Counted from the stretch's first letter, positions 11,495-23,756 are shown. The stretch: 64,000 bases of DNA from Siphonodentalium dalli (GCA_032622095.1 CP136066.1:64698609-64762608), one strand, 5' to 3'. Program-made: numbers and translations. Notes: generated from the sequence alone by a model not told the origin.

Positions 11495-12589
11495 ATGACA
11501 GGTATGTTATCAACTACAGAAATGGATGTTCTTGGTAATAATTCCGAATCAACAGATAGTTCGGATGTAACCGCAGCTGGAAAATGGATATCGATAATAT
11601 TCCCTCCTATTATCTTAATAGTTGGACTTACGGGAAACATTCTCTCGACTATTGTGTTTAGTCGGAAAAAGATGAGAATCGGAACAATGCCAGTTTATTT
11701 GATCACTCTATCAATAGTGGACTCGTTATCGCTCATAGTCATGCTCTCTCGGGACTGGACACTTGCTGTCTTCGACTTTGATATTCAGGAGAGTTCAGAC
11801 CTCGTTTGTAAAACAAACCATTTCATGTTGTTTTTTCTTACTGATTATTCAGGGTGGACACTCGTGGCAATCACTACGGAGAGAGCCATCTCCATTCGAT
11901 TTCCACATTCACGGAAATATACCAAAAATAGTGCAGTAACAACACTTGTGGTAATTGGAATCTGTCTCGTCATACTGAATTCTCACGTGTTATATGGATT
12001 TCGGTTATTGGATACAGGTAAATGCAAACCAAACCAATCTACAGATTACAAGCACTTCTTCGAAAATTACTTTATCTCGATTGACATGGCAGCATTTTCT
12101 CTTATTCCTTTCCTACTCATTGTGGTGGGAAATTCTGTTATCATTCTGGAAGCTCGCCGCACTAGGAAGAATTTGAATGTTTTTGTGAACAATATGACAA
12201 CAACGGTAGTAAGGCAGGGATCTCGAGAGCTCACTAAGTTACTGCTGAGTGTTAGTATAACGTACCTTCTGTGGACTCTGCCTATTACCACGATCAATGT
12301 CGTTCAGTTCGGTTTATACCCGTTTGACGATAATTCAGGCGTCCAATTAGCAAGACGAATAGCGGATGTTCTGGTCACATGTAACAACGCCTCTAACTTC
12401 TATCTTTACTGTTTAACTGGGTCGAAATTCAGAAAGGAACTCGTGGAGATGACGGCCTGCTGCCGACGAAGTGTCTCTCGGAACCATTCAGACACACATG
12501 TATATACATGTAGTGATTCTATAAACGGAGAGCGCAGCCACACAACGAATATACATACGACACAATCTACAGTCGAAAGACCCACTTAA
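11495..12589 (+). CDS. Class A GPCR, paralogue A (FMRFamide/peptide-receptor-like)
   Basis: This is a 364-residue single-exon ORF with seven hydrophobic segments, a plasma-membrane rhodopsin-type receptor expected to signal through a G protein. Landmarks are GN in TM1 (47-48), D76 in TM2, W88 in extracellular loop 1, C105 at the top of TM3 with a likely partner C177 in loop 2, ERA at 129-131 in place of DRY, P205 in TM5, W260 and P263 in TM6, and NFYLY at 301-305 replacing NPxxY. NFxLY followed by a KFRKE stretch is usual for FMRFamide-receptor-like and related invertebrate peptide receptors; the ligand is unknown. The chosen ATG aligns with Met11 of paralogues B and C. An ATG at 11466 matches their start, but a one-base deletion puts it out of frame. 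An NNS glycosylation site (15-17) remains. The C-terminal tail is about 25 residues longer than in C, because the codon that is TGA in C is TGT here. The TAA stop is part of a TTAA target site filled by a MITE. I am confident of the family, not of the ligand. Confidence 0.93.
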   Translation: MTGMLSTTEMDVLGNNSESTDSSDVTAAGKWISIIFPPIILIVGLTGNILSTIVFSRKKMRIGTMPVYLITLSIVDSLSLIVMLSRDWTLAVFDFDIQESSDLVCKTNHFMLFFLTDYSGWTLVAITTERAISIRFPHSRKYTKNSAVTTLVVIGICLVILNSHVLYGFRLLDTGKCKPNQSTDYKHFFENYFISIDMAAFSLIPFLLIVVGNSVIILEARRTRKNLNVFVNNMTTTVVRQGSRELTKLLLSVSITYLLWTLPITTINVVQFGLYPFDDNSGVQLARRIADVLVTCNNASNFYLYCLTGSKFRKELVEMTACCRRSVSRNHSDTHVYTCSDSINGERSHTTNIHTTQSTVERPT

Positions 12590-12813
12590 CCCTTTCATGA
12601 CTGGAGCTTCCTGAAATTTTGCGAAAACCCTGTGGCAATGCATTATCTTATATATGCGAATCGCACATAGGTCGCCTCGCATATATAAGAGAATGCGTTG
12701 ACCTGACAATAATTACCTTTACCATACAAGCCAGTGCATTGTCTTATAATATAATGCACTGGCACAGGGTGTTTAATGTTACACCAGCACAGATCCCGTC
12801 ATGAAAAGGTTAA
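12586..12813. mobile_element. TTAA-flanked MITE with palindromic core at the GPCR A stop codon
   Basis: This is a 228-bp insertion bounded by TTAA on both sides, with terminal inverted repeats CCCTTTCATGAC / GTCATGAAAAGG. Inside are a self-complementary core (about 12630-12702, AATGCATT...TATATATGCGA) and a shorter hairpin (12733-12768). GPCR C (TTAA at 56939-56942) and GPCR B (TTAA at 39018-39021, other strand) carry the uninterrupted site with matching flanks. This shows a precise TTAA target-site duplication. TTAA duplication and CCC-starting ends fit a non-autonomous piggyBac-type element; the superfamily is an inference. It has no coding capacity. Confidence 0.85.
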
Positions 12814-13130
12814 AGATACACATTCAGATTTAACAAAACTGTCCGAAGCAACTGTTCAGCTTACAAAGCAAATTAAGTTAAAAAAGCTTGTAATCACCAC
12901 ATTTCATATATGGCGCAGACAAAAGCGTCCAGCAATTTTACATTGAAAACGAGCCAAAAGATCATAATTGAGAACGCTCTTTGTAATATACGGAAGTTAA
13001 AACATGAACGCTCTTTATGTCCGAGACACAGAAGAGAGTTCATTATTGTTACCATATCAGAAATCGACTACAAAATAACACTAGTATTGTTTTTCATTCA
13101 CAAAGGATTAAGAAGTTGGCACTGACGTTG
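12814..13130 (+). other. 3' flank of GPCR A, homologous to the flank of GPCR C
   Basis: After the MITE, sequence alignable with the DNA downstream of GPCR C resumes. CAGATTTAACAAA and the following AT-rich blocks match 56943-57190 with many indels. The short ORFs here are not conserved between paralogues and are not called genes. This is probably 3' UTR and flank carried along in the gene duplication. Confidence 0.5.
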
Positions 13131-13800
13131 CAACCATGTATACTGTGTCCACAGTGGTAGTGTCGTATTACGTGTTTTGAACAATACTAAATAGTGACTA
13201 TATTTGTGTCTTTAAACGTTCTAAAAAACAGACAGTGAATTCAACCATGGCCATTTTATAACTGATGAAGCAAAATACATGTATATTATATATCTTTTCT
13301 TCTCCATGCACGCTTAAGCCCCTGCTAACTCACCTGCCGTGCTGAAAATATATAAAATAATAAATTAGAATGTGGCATCGAGTGCTGTAGTGTATTTTAT
13401 TTCCATTTGTAAATTGTATATATACTAACATGGTTTCCCGGAATATGTATCTTATCGTTTAACAGCTATACCCATGCATTTTGCTGAGAAAAAACACATT
13501 GATTGTCAATGCCGTAGATTAGCCAGAACCCTAACGTGTGTGGTGCCCGGGGTGAAGGAGAAGATTACTCGATCTTTTCGATCTTCGCGCCCACCCACTC
13601 TCTCGGCACTGTGGTGCCCGACCCCACAAATGATTCGGATGACGTCATTGGGGAATATTTAAACTATCATATTAAATAAATACGTATCACGGAGATTAAT
13701 ATATGTAAGTGATGCCGCCGACAATTTTTCAGAAATATTTGGTGTCCCTTCCACGAACTCCGTTATTGACTTGGACATTACCATTTTAGGAACTTTAAAC
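13131..13800. other. Intergenic, one small dispersed repeat
   Basis: The segment at 13545-13595 (GGTGAAGGAGAAGAT.ACTCG onward) recurs inverted at 27695-27745. Otherwise nothing was recognised. Confidence 0.45.
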
Positions 13801-13804
13801 TGCA

Positions 13805-14530
13805 CCATTTGATTCATTATATCATGGATACACTATATATAATGTTCAGGCAATTTGGCGAAACAAACATTTTTATCAATTACCACCCCCCCCCCCTCAA
13901 GCGAATAGGACCAGTTCAGTTCAAAATAACAGTTACATTAGGTTCCTATATCACGAACATTCTTCCACGTGTATATAAGTTTGGAAGACATCCGCGATAC
14001 AAATGATCGATAACTATATAAAAGTGTTTTTTTAAATCGGCAACAATTTTTTTTTTTTATCAATTTACATACCCGTCCCCGTGCCCATCCCTGATTCTGG
14101 TGGTGACACTCATGCGTCTTTGAACCAAACCATTAGATACCATATATCATGGAGATATATATATATATCAGTTTGGTGGAAATAAAAACATGTTGCCATG
14201 GCGCCACTCTCCTAACCCACATTCCTGACACGGTATCGCCACTTAGGTTTCTTTAAGCCACACTATTAGATCCCGTATATCGTGGGGATGACCATATTTA
14301 AGTTTGGTGAAAATCAGCGACAAAACAAATCATCGAAGTTGGCGCCCCTCTCCTATCCCCATCCCTAACTCGAGCGGTGCCACTCAGGTTTTTTGAACCG
14401 CATCATTAGATTTCCTATGGGATGTACGTGACTATAATCATGTACACGTTTGGTGGAAATCGGCGCCACGCGTGTATTTCTTAACCGCACTATTAGATTC
14501 CCAGTATCACGGCGATGACACCAGCGTCAT
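13805..14530 (+). repeat. Degenerate about 137-bp tandem repeat
   Basis: ATTAGAT.CC.TATATC.TGG blocks recur near 13810, 14131, 14266, 14404 and 14490. Each is followed by GTTTGGTGGAAATC and a CCCATCCCT block. Non-coding. Confidence 0.65.
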
Positions 14531-15500
14531 TTTAATCGGAAACAGTGTCTCGTCGTAAAAATATACCCCTGTTATACCCCCACGGGAGCCTTCTCGATGG
14601 TCCCCGTTAATTTATATATCGGGCATACAGATATACATTCGCAGATAGATAAAAGATTGAATGTGGTTGACGTTATCTACCCTGATCGAAGAGTATAGAA
14701 TTCATACACGTCTGTGAAACAACTATCATCAATTACATGTGAAATTGATCGACTGTGTTCTTATTTTCATTGTTAATAGCTCTACAGTAACTAGATTTCG
14801 CATTGTAGAAACCATTGACATGTTAATATTTCTGTTACCAACCAAATCCAATTGGACCAATAAGATACAAATGTTTAATTAAAACATGATGGTAAACATT
14901 GGAAAAGGTCAGAGCATTTAATATTTTGAAAATCATATTTAGACTAAAATAGTTTAGCATACCATGCGAATTGGCTATGTCTGTTGACAATCTATTGTAA
15001 CCGTTCGGTATATCGTTTCAACACGCAATATTGCGTTATTGCAGAGTTGTCAATAATTAATACAAGAACACAATTTATCCATTTCTCCATGTTTGGGGGG
15101 AGATGTTTTTACAAACTTTACAATTTTTGCACATTCACCCACTGTGAAAGCCTCAATTGGGTTTCTTTAATATGATAATAACTCTTGAAATTCTATTGCT
15201 TACGGCATACACAATGGTTCCCCAATCATAAAGTAACCCTGACGAGATAGATTATGTATCGTTTAAAGACATATTATGGACTTGTTTGAGCGTGAAACTG
15301 ATAAGTTATTACTCCGTCGCCCTGCCAAACTGGGGAATGTAGCATTCCACTACAGTAACATCGCCGAAAATTTCATATATTCACAAATTATAAATTAGAA
15401 AAGAGTAAAGAACTCAAGAAATAACCATAATTGTAAGCGAATCACATTGAAAAATAACAATTTTATTTAAATTAAGAAAAAAGGTTTGGGTGCGCGGAAA
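14531..15500. other. Intergenic, nothing recognised
   Basis: AT-rich DNA with only short, featureless ORFs. Confidence 0.4.
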
Positions 15501-15504
15501 AATT

Positions 15505-16800
15505 AAATCTAAGCGATATGTCGAAGAATTCGAAATCGAGTAAGCAATACCGGGCGCGAAAAGCGCTTATACCTAAATTTAGTATTGTTGGATATCCAAG
15601 AGGATCATGGAAAGTTCAAAGGTCACTACGAAGGTTTATGTTATTCCTCGGTTTTAGCGGTCCATTAGGAATATACAAGAGGTAGTGGGTGATTGAACGA
15701 GCCTGATTAAATTTCCACACTACAACAGTTTCTGGTATCATCATATATGGTGAATAATTTGGAGGGGAGATATAAAGGAAAGATCTCACCAGATATAGTC
15801 CCTGATAGCATTTATTCCATCTCAGACATCATAACATCATGCAATACAAGTGGCCACATTGTACACAATCATCTTGTAACATATGAAGGACATCTATGTC
15901 TTTATGCTCACGTACATATATATATGTAGTATATATGTAGTAGACTCTGTAAATACAGAATTAACAATACTAAATACCTATACATGCCTGAATTGTTATT
16001 ACAACAACTTAGAAGGGACAGGTAAGACCCTACTGAAATATTATGAAATAAATCTAACCATAGCTCAGAAAAAGATAGCTTTACATATAGCTTTGAAATA
16101 TATATAGATTGATACAATTCTTTTACATTTAAAGGGACCTAGATATTATTAAAATAGAAAATAGTAACAGGACGATGTCGGGAAAATTATTACATCTTAC
16201 AATTGTCCAAAAAATGGTAGAATATACATATACAAAACTCACCCGATCGATTGGACCAAATTCACACATAAACTACATCAAGTCTTCCATAGAAACATTC
16301 CATGCTATCAATACATCAACTTGATAATCATTCATACAATGTCAGACAATCATACTTTCAAGATTTGTCGCCTGAAACTCACCAACGAGACTGACTCTTT
16401 CTGAATATTTTCAGAACGAGATTTACCTATAATTAGCCAAGTGTGAAAAATAGGGTTGACTGCACATGGACAAAATAATGGGCTAAAGTTGAGAAAATTA
16501 GATTGCGGGGATAGTTTGGACTAAACAAGAGACCATAGTGAGAGTGTAATGCTAGATGATCGCGCGCAACTGCAAATGAACGTATAAACGCTAGTGCATA
16601 CATATTAATAATAAAACATATTAATTGCCTATGTTATATTAGTATTATGGGATATCCAAGAGGATAGTGGGAAGTTCAAAGGTCACTATAGTTTCGTCTA
16701 ATAGAAGCATACCGGTATAGAGTAAATACAGTCTACGGAGTATTTATTTCTGGTTTAGTAATTACACATCTTGATAACAAATTATCCCAATTACTATGCC
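15505..16800. repeat. Dispersed repeat family, locus 1 (two pieces)
   Basis: Pieces at about 15505-15630 and 16640-16800 share GGATATCCAAGAGGAT and AAGTTCAAAGGTCACTA. They match the pieces at 25315-25530 and 26218-26295 in the same order. The DNA between is AT-rich with no recognised gene. No terminal repeats were defined. Confidence 0.55.
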
Positions 16801-18028
16801 CTTCACCATTAACTGGAACCACTAATTATGGAAATTATTACAAAGGCGGAATTGCCATAATATTATTTATTGAGATCTGATCTCCCAACAAACAAATTAA
16901 ATTTGTGAACAATAATGAAACCTCCCTCTCACCTTTTTCTCCTCCTGCTTGCACTCTACTTTTTACAAATTAAATGATAATGATTTCTGCAACGTCTGCC
17001 AAGCCTCCATAAATTCATAATGGTGCCTTCTGGGAGATGGGCCCAGGCCAGAGGAGTCATCTAGGCCTCTGATCACTCTGTGAGAAGATGTGGTTCACAC
17101 TATCTCATGAAAAGAGAACACACAAATTGAGTGAATCTGATTGTTAACAATATACTTAATTGGATCCGCCCATGCCTGAAATGGCGGCATGAGAAGTGGC
17201 ACATACATTGATAAAACATTTTTATCGTGGATTTCCTACAAACATATATAGACATTTCCATGCTATGAGAGACCCCAATTGTGTAGTCTAAATTATCTGA
17301 AGTGGCACTTTTCGAGTCAGGGATGGAGATCAGAAGAAGGATCAACAACATTGATCAAATACTCGCCAATTTTCCTACAAAATATATATACGTCACCACC
17401 ATACGGTGAATCAATGATGTTCCGGAACACGACATGGGAATGGTAGTCTGACGGCATGACGAATTGTTCATGATTATATTCAGTCTCACAACTGTAGCCT
17501 GGATAACTGAATAGTTTAACTTTGCACAAAATGTACATTTTTACATTGAATCAACTCTCGTGTTAGAATATAACGTGACCATTGGTCGTTTGTAAAGTTT
17601 TTGTGTGATACCACTAGCCTAATCAGAATGCATCAATTGGCAATAGTTCCTGGAACTAACCATATATCGCTTGAATGGATAGTGCTTAATGTTTCATTGC
17701 ACTTTCACCATATATATGTTAACATAGTAAAAAAAAATCAATATATGGTTCCACTAGAAAACGTTAGCACATAACTGGTTTTAACTTATGTGTATATTTG
17801 TCATTCGAAGAAAGATCGGGGACCATATAAATCGCCGGTTTCCGTATATGTGTGTCCGCGCGTCCGTCCACGCACATTTCCGAATATCTTGTCATAAATG
17901 CAAGTTGAATAATATTCAAGGGACACAAATCAAGTTGGAATTTGGGTTCGGTCCGCATATTTACATCTCAGTTATGACCTTTGCCGACTTAGAATTTACG
18001 GATTAATTTGGTTTCCGGATGGTAACTT
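16801..18028. other. Intergenic, nothing firmly recognised
   Basis: AT-rich DNA. The stretch at about 17810-17990 has the GTCCGCGCGTCCGTCC flavour of common lophotrochozoan dispersed repeats, but no boundary could be drawn. Confidence 0.35.
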
Positions 18029-18482
18029 CAACCGCCATATCAAATCCAGTCGTAAGTCGGGATTTTTTTTACCCTGTGCCAATGCATTCTCTTATATATG
18101 CGAGTCGACCATAGGTCGCCTCGCATATATAAGAGAATGCATTGGCCTAACTATTTTTTACAATTTTAATAATTTGTTCTTGTATTCTTTAACAATTTTA
18201 TAATTTCACCCATACAGAGCCCCAGACAAACATGAGCAGACGACACTCTTCTATATGCTTCTATATATGTGTGGGGCTCCCTGCAGGGTAATGGATGTTT
18301 TTTATTTTATGCCCTAAAAATTGTAAGAAACATTTATTTAAAAAAAATGATAAAAATTTGTTAGGCCAATGCATTCTCTTATATATGCGAGGCGACCTAT
18401 GGTCGACTCGCATATATAAGAGAATGAATTGGCACAGGGTAAAAAACAATCCCGACTTACGACTGGAATTGATATGGCGGGT
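18029..18482. mobile_element. MITE with two palindromic arms and longer outer repeats
   Basis: Outer inverted repeats (CGCCATATCAAATCCAGTCG...TAAGTCGGGA on the left, complement on the right) lead into the same self-complementary core as at 3277-3480 (left arm 18071-18147, right arm 18362-18437). A 215-bp AT-rich centre separates the arms. No TTAA flank was found. ORFs reading through the arms are artefacts of the repeat. Confidence 0.8.
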
Positions 18483-19060
18483 CACATATACTCAGAATTT
18501 ACAGAGTATTCTGGTACATAATTAAATAAAACTAGGTGTGTTAGCTGTCAGTTGTCAAACAAAGCCACACTATACGGGAATAGTGTGGACTAGCGGCATT
18601 TTATTTGGTGCTAATTTTGACATACTAAATGTCCAATATTGAAATGCGTTCTCCTGTATTAATTATCGTAGTATGCGGTCTGCTGAGTGCTCCGCGTGAA
18701 TGAGGTGGGGTTAAGAATAGAACATGTAACCTCGATGTATCAACAAATATGAAACATGTTTACAATGGTAGCGATGATATAAGCCAGCCTATTCTGGTCT
18801 AAAAGTGTTTGTCGGATCACCATGATCCAATGTTCACAAAGCTGGTCGCAATCAGTAATATACCAGTACTCTTTATATGACGAATACCACGACGTAGAGG
18901 GCTCCAACAGGTTCTCAAATTTCTGTGAAGTTTCTGTGGCATGTGTTTTCTCATTGTGTTACCATTTGTTGAATTTCTATCTTTCATATTAATACTTGTT
19001 CTAATATTTAAACGGACATGGCTCATTCGAACTTCCAAATTTTGTCTACGTAGTTTCAGC
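18483..19060. other. Intergenic, nothing recognised
   Basis: No supported gene; the minus ORF at 18817-19092 has no motif. Confidence 0.35.
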
Positions 19061-19745
19061 GAGTCACTATGGCTAACTCTGGTGTTAGTCATAGTGACTA
19101 AGTTTCACCAATAATAACTCGAATTGCAACATTGTCTTGAATTATGGTTAATATGCATGTCTAAATATTCAATTTCCATCGTATCGCAGTTATATACGAT
19201 TTATAATTGAACGAATGTGATGGGAGGATATAATGGCATATATACCAAACCTTCCCTCCCACATCAAATGCTATACTGTTAGGATAAACGGTTCTTATTC
19301 CATGCACCATAAACATTTCGGAACAAGGAACTAGTTAAACAGACCTATACCACAAACTATTGTTAAACCTCTCACCATACCGGTATTGAAATCTGTGTTT
19401 TAGAGAATTGATTGAGAGCCTGTCCTGCTTTCAATTCGGCCTCTGATTCTGAATAATATACCATCCGGTTGAGTATTTCAATTATTTGCACACAATTTCC
19501 ACCAAATCAAAATTCAGTGACTCAGAAATCTTAGTCATTATGACTCAATCCTGGTCATTTTGACTTACAAAATCGTAGCATATGGCCTAATTACTCATTT
19601 TGACTAACCATTCCTTAGTCGTTATGACTAACATCGCCCTAGTCAATGTGACTATTTTTCTGCCTTTGTCATTATGGCTAAGATAACAGTAATCCTATGG
19701 ACAAGCAGTTGACTTACCTAAGTTAGTCACATTGACTAAATTTTG
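19061..19745. repeat. Cluster of TTAGTCA/TGACTAA dyads
   Basis: Sites of the type TTAGTCATNATGACTAA, perfect or with one or two changes, occur near 19065, 19083, 19530, 19550, 19597, 19615, 19640, 19668 and 19722. The half site TGACTAA resembles an AP-1-type half site, but an iterated palindromic repeat is an equally good description. Confidence 0.6.
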
Positions 19746-20405
19746 TTATTCATTGTATATCCGTTGTAGGGAGCGGAGCTTCATCTTAAGTCTTTTCCGA
19801 ACTTGTCCATAAATCCTTTATGTATCGTATATTTAACATAACATACATATTAAGATGTGTATTGTTTGATATTATTCTGTTTGTTTGAAATCAGTCCACC
19901 AGTTTAATATTGTTTACAACTTAGTACCGATCGATTCTTTAAAATTCGATGCACAACAATAGGTGCGCGGTATAACCCTCCCCAAACGTACCCCGAATAC
20001 AAAATAACACCCATTGTCCAGATATATCAAGAAAATGTCGGCGTGATGCTGTCACTGTTAATTCATCGCATAGTATACCATATCATATCTTTACATAGTG
20101 AAAAACATCGACATGTCTGTCGAGCAATAGATTTTCATGACTTAAACTTAATTTGACCTTTCAATGTCATTTCAGAATTGACAACCTACCAGGTTATACC
20201 CGGTTAGAATATATAGGTCATCAGCTTTCTTAGCTCTACCCATAATGTTTAGCGAACTCATTTTGATGACCTATAATTGGTATGGCTCTCTGACTATCAG
20301 TATCAAGTTATGTAATAATGCAGCAATCAAACATGATTAAAGGTGTATCAGTATAAATAACTACTCAATATGAAACTGACAGCAAGTGAAGGTTAATAGA
20401 ACATT
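19746..20405. other. Intergenic, nothing recognised
   Basis: AT-rich DNA between the dyad cluster and the 3' end of the next LINE. Confidence 0.4.
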
Positions 20406-20408
20406 GGA

Positions 20409-23033
20409 TAGGATAATTTTATTTACAATACACACACATGGAAAGTACAATCACAAATAAATATAATATTAATAGACTATACATGTATATTGCTAGGGGT
20501 GATATAGTCATGGCTGACTGTCTTCCTATCACCCCTGGATGTGGTGACAGATTATATGATGAAGATGGCCTAATTAATTTGATTTCTTTTTAGGTTACGT
20601 TTATCGTGTGCAGACTGGGTTTTTAATATATAGGCGTTGTTAGGGCGATGATACGAAAAGTGATTCATATGTATGGGCACCTACTTGGTCGATATAATGA
20701 ATGAATACTATGAATATACATGTGTGAGTGGAACCGAGTAGGAATAATGTGAGTGAGGTTTTGGGAAATTTTTGTTTGTTTGTTTTTTTTTAATTAACAT
20801 GCATACTAAAGTGAATTTTTTTTTGTATTGTTTGTTTGTTTTGTTTATTTTGTTATCAGAAAATTATGTATCGTTTGTGCAATCAGGGCATCTTCGGTTT
20901 TTGCATCGCACGCTCGCTGAATAGGTATTAATGATATCCGTTTTCAAACGTTTTCGGAACACATGTCTTGATTGTTTAGAGGTATATTTACTTTCTAGGG
21001 AATTACACATAAACGGGAATGAATGCTATGGGAGAACTTTAGAAAAAGAGATGTTCCTGAATTTTTTTTGTACTATAGGATTAGGTTGTCGTCTATTTGG
21101 TTCTGCTCTCTTGTCATACATACCAGAAAAAGACACCGGTAAGCGATCGTAGTACCAATCATGCATGAAAATGGATGCATGTAATTTATGTAAATCATCT
21201 ATTTTAAAAATGTTTTCTTGTTTGAAAAGAGAATCGGTGTGACTTCTATATTTTTTGTTACATATAATTCTGATGGCTCGTTTTTGTAATAAATATAGTT
21301 TCTTCACTGCCGATACATGTCCCCATATTTTGATGTCATAAACTAAGTGGCTTTGAATTAGGGCGAAGTATAATGTTTTGAGAGCCTTGCTCGGGAGAAA
21401 ATGTTTAACTTTATTAATGCAATAAATTGCATGTGCCATTTTTTAGCATACAATAGAAATGTGTTTATTAAAGGTCAGGTTTTCATCTATATGGATACCT
21501 ACAAATTTGGCAGACGATTCGTTCCGCATGTTCCCTATCCGTCGAAGTTCGGCTCCATTGAGATATATTTTAATTGTATTCCATTTTTTGTCATTGTTTT
21601 GTGGATGCAAGAGCATATAATTGCTTTTGTAGGCATTGATGGCTAGTTTGTTGCAGCAACACCAGTCAGATATATATAGATTTCTTAATTCGTTATTGAC
21701 ATAACTTTGGATTAAGGCTTCATTTTGTCCACTGGCCATAAGGGTTGTATCGTCGGCATATGATAAGAGATCCATAGTAGTTGCATTTGACATATCGTTC
21801 ACATAGAGGAGAAAAATTATGGGCCCGAGTAAGGATCCCTGAGGAACACCACATGTTGTTTTTATGAGATTTGACTTACTTCCATTGAATTCTACGTATT
21901 GTCGTCTCATTAAGATAGCTTCGAAACCAGTTGTTTGCCATGCCTCTAATTCCATAATGTTCAATTTTTGTAAGTAATATTTCGTGGTTTATTGTGTCAA
22001 AAGCTTTGGACAGATCAAGAAAAAGGGCTACGGTGGAATCTTTCGTGGGCTTGTCGTTATTTTTCACAACATGATCCAGTAGATGAATTATGGGATGAAA
22101 AGTTGAATGGTTTGGGCGAAATCCGTACTGATGTTTAAATAAGATGTCCGATTCATTAAGAAAATCAACTAAACGTTTTTGCATGATTTTTTCGAGTAGT
22201 TTAGAAAATGCGGGAAGAATGCTTATTGGACGATAATTGTTTATATCCCCCTTGTCACTATTTTTCGGTATTGGTACAACTTTAGCTATTTTCATTTTGT
22301 TGGGAACATGACCTTGTTTGAACGACAAGTTGAATATATGCTTTAATGCTGGTGCTACAGAAAATATGGTTTCCTTCATCAGTTTTGTAGATATTCCATT
22401 GAAGTCACTGCTGGTTTTTCCATTCATTGAGTAGCAAGTTAAAATAACCTCTTGGATTGTGGTGGGCGTAATATTTAGCTCCTTGCTTTGTCTATTCGTT
22501 AAATAATCGAGGAAGTTCACATCTGTGTGATTTTCAATAAGTTCTGTGGTTTTTTGACCTATATTGGAAAAATAGTCATTAAATTTTTCAGCGATAGTGT
22601 CAGGATTTGTAAACTGTATGTTGTTATCATGTAGAACATTCGGGTAGCCACCCGTATTTTTGTCTCGTTTTATTGCACCTTTGAGGGTCTTCCATGTTTT
22701 TTTTAAACTATACTTATTCTTTTCTAATATCTCACAGTAATACATGCTTCTACTTTTCCGGATAAGTTTGTTATATAGTTGTCGATATTTGAGGTAGGAA
22801 TTCGTATGGATGGAGGAAGGCGAGCTTAGTTTACGGGTATATAGTTCTTGTTTCTTAAGTGAAGATCTTATTAATCCGGTGGTCATCCATGGTTCGCGTT
22901 TGATGAATTGTTTGGGTATGTTTCGGGTAATGGGCGGAAAAGCTACGTTGTATGCTGTCAAATAGATATCCAAAAAGTTTTCGTATGCTTGATCTGCATT
23001 ATTACAATCACAATATAATATAATATATCTCAA
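20409..23033 (-). mobile_element. 5'-truncated LINE, Jockey/CR1-like reverse transcriptase, inactive
   Basis: Minus-strand coding runs 23033 to about 20870 with the expected order: linker ([21 protein letters not shown]), RT blocks [40 protein letters not shown], then CGVPQGSLLGPIIFLLYVND, the YADDT active site, and the thumb/C-terminal part (QSHLVYDIKIWG). One frameshift lies near 21900 (ORFs 21876-23033 and 21443-21964 overlap). There are in-frame stops at about 21440 (TAA) and about 21026 (TAG). The endonuclease domain is missing, as expected for 5' truncation during insertion. The 3' UTR ends near 20410 with AATAAAATTATCCTATCC read on the minus strand. Same family as the remnant at 42590-43960. 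Once an RNA-copying retrotransposon, now dead. Confidence 0.88.
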
Positions 23034-23290
23034 TCATTGGCAAGTAAGTATTGTAAGTGAAATGATTGACAATGATCCATCCTTATTAACAAGTCATTAT
23101 ACTAATTATGAATTGCACACTATAGAATAATGTAAGTCTTACACAAGCAGGCTGATATATACTTATAATTTGATTGACCCTAGTACCTTCAATGCTCTAA
23201 GTAATCGACTTCTTAACCACAGCAGAATTATGGGTAACTTTTCAGGATTTAGTCGGAAATATGGCTTGTTGCCATTCATCGGAAAGCTCT

Positions 23291-23756
23291 CCCCGGACAT
23301 GATTCTCTGAACTACGAACGTTTTATTTTCTGAGGCGAAAAACTCGCCGAATCGTTAGGTCACCTATTTTCAAAAATGCTTGAATCAAGTCACGTTCGTC
23401 GAAACGCAAAACTTGGCACTATATTTGCACTCTATAAAGGCGCTTCGAAACCTAAATATATATAGTCATTTGACAGTTACAAGGCAATAACTCTACTTCC
23501 AGTTCTCTACAAATTATTTGAACGGATTATAATATCACGCTTGAAACAAAACGTTCCACATTCTATTGCGGTTCACCCCTCCCTGCAAAATTCCAGCAGA
23601 ATATTAGTTGCATGGAAACGTCCTATTTGGTCCAAGAATGTGTCCTATACATCACAGAACCACGGCAAATTATTTGCGTGTTTCTTTGGTGTATGGAAGG
23701 CATTTTTTCGCCTCAGAAAATAAAACGTTCGTAGTTCAGAGAATCATGTCCGAAAG
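23291..23756. repeat. Inverted repeat pair around an RT fragment
   Basis: The segments 23291-23345 and 23700-23756 are inverted copies (ATGATTCTCTGAACTACGAA / complement). Between them a plus-strand fragment at about 23395-23600 reads ALYKGASKPK then ITLLPVLYKLFERII, typical of the early RT blocks of a LINE, with stops. Probably a composite of old insertions. Confidence 0.6.

Noticed and set aside
16801-20405. Search for tRNA, rRNA or SINE A/B boxes
   Set aside because: No cloverleaf or convincing A/B box pair was found by eye here or elsewhere in the window; a tRNA scan would be decisive.
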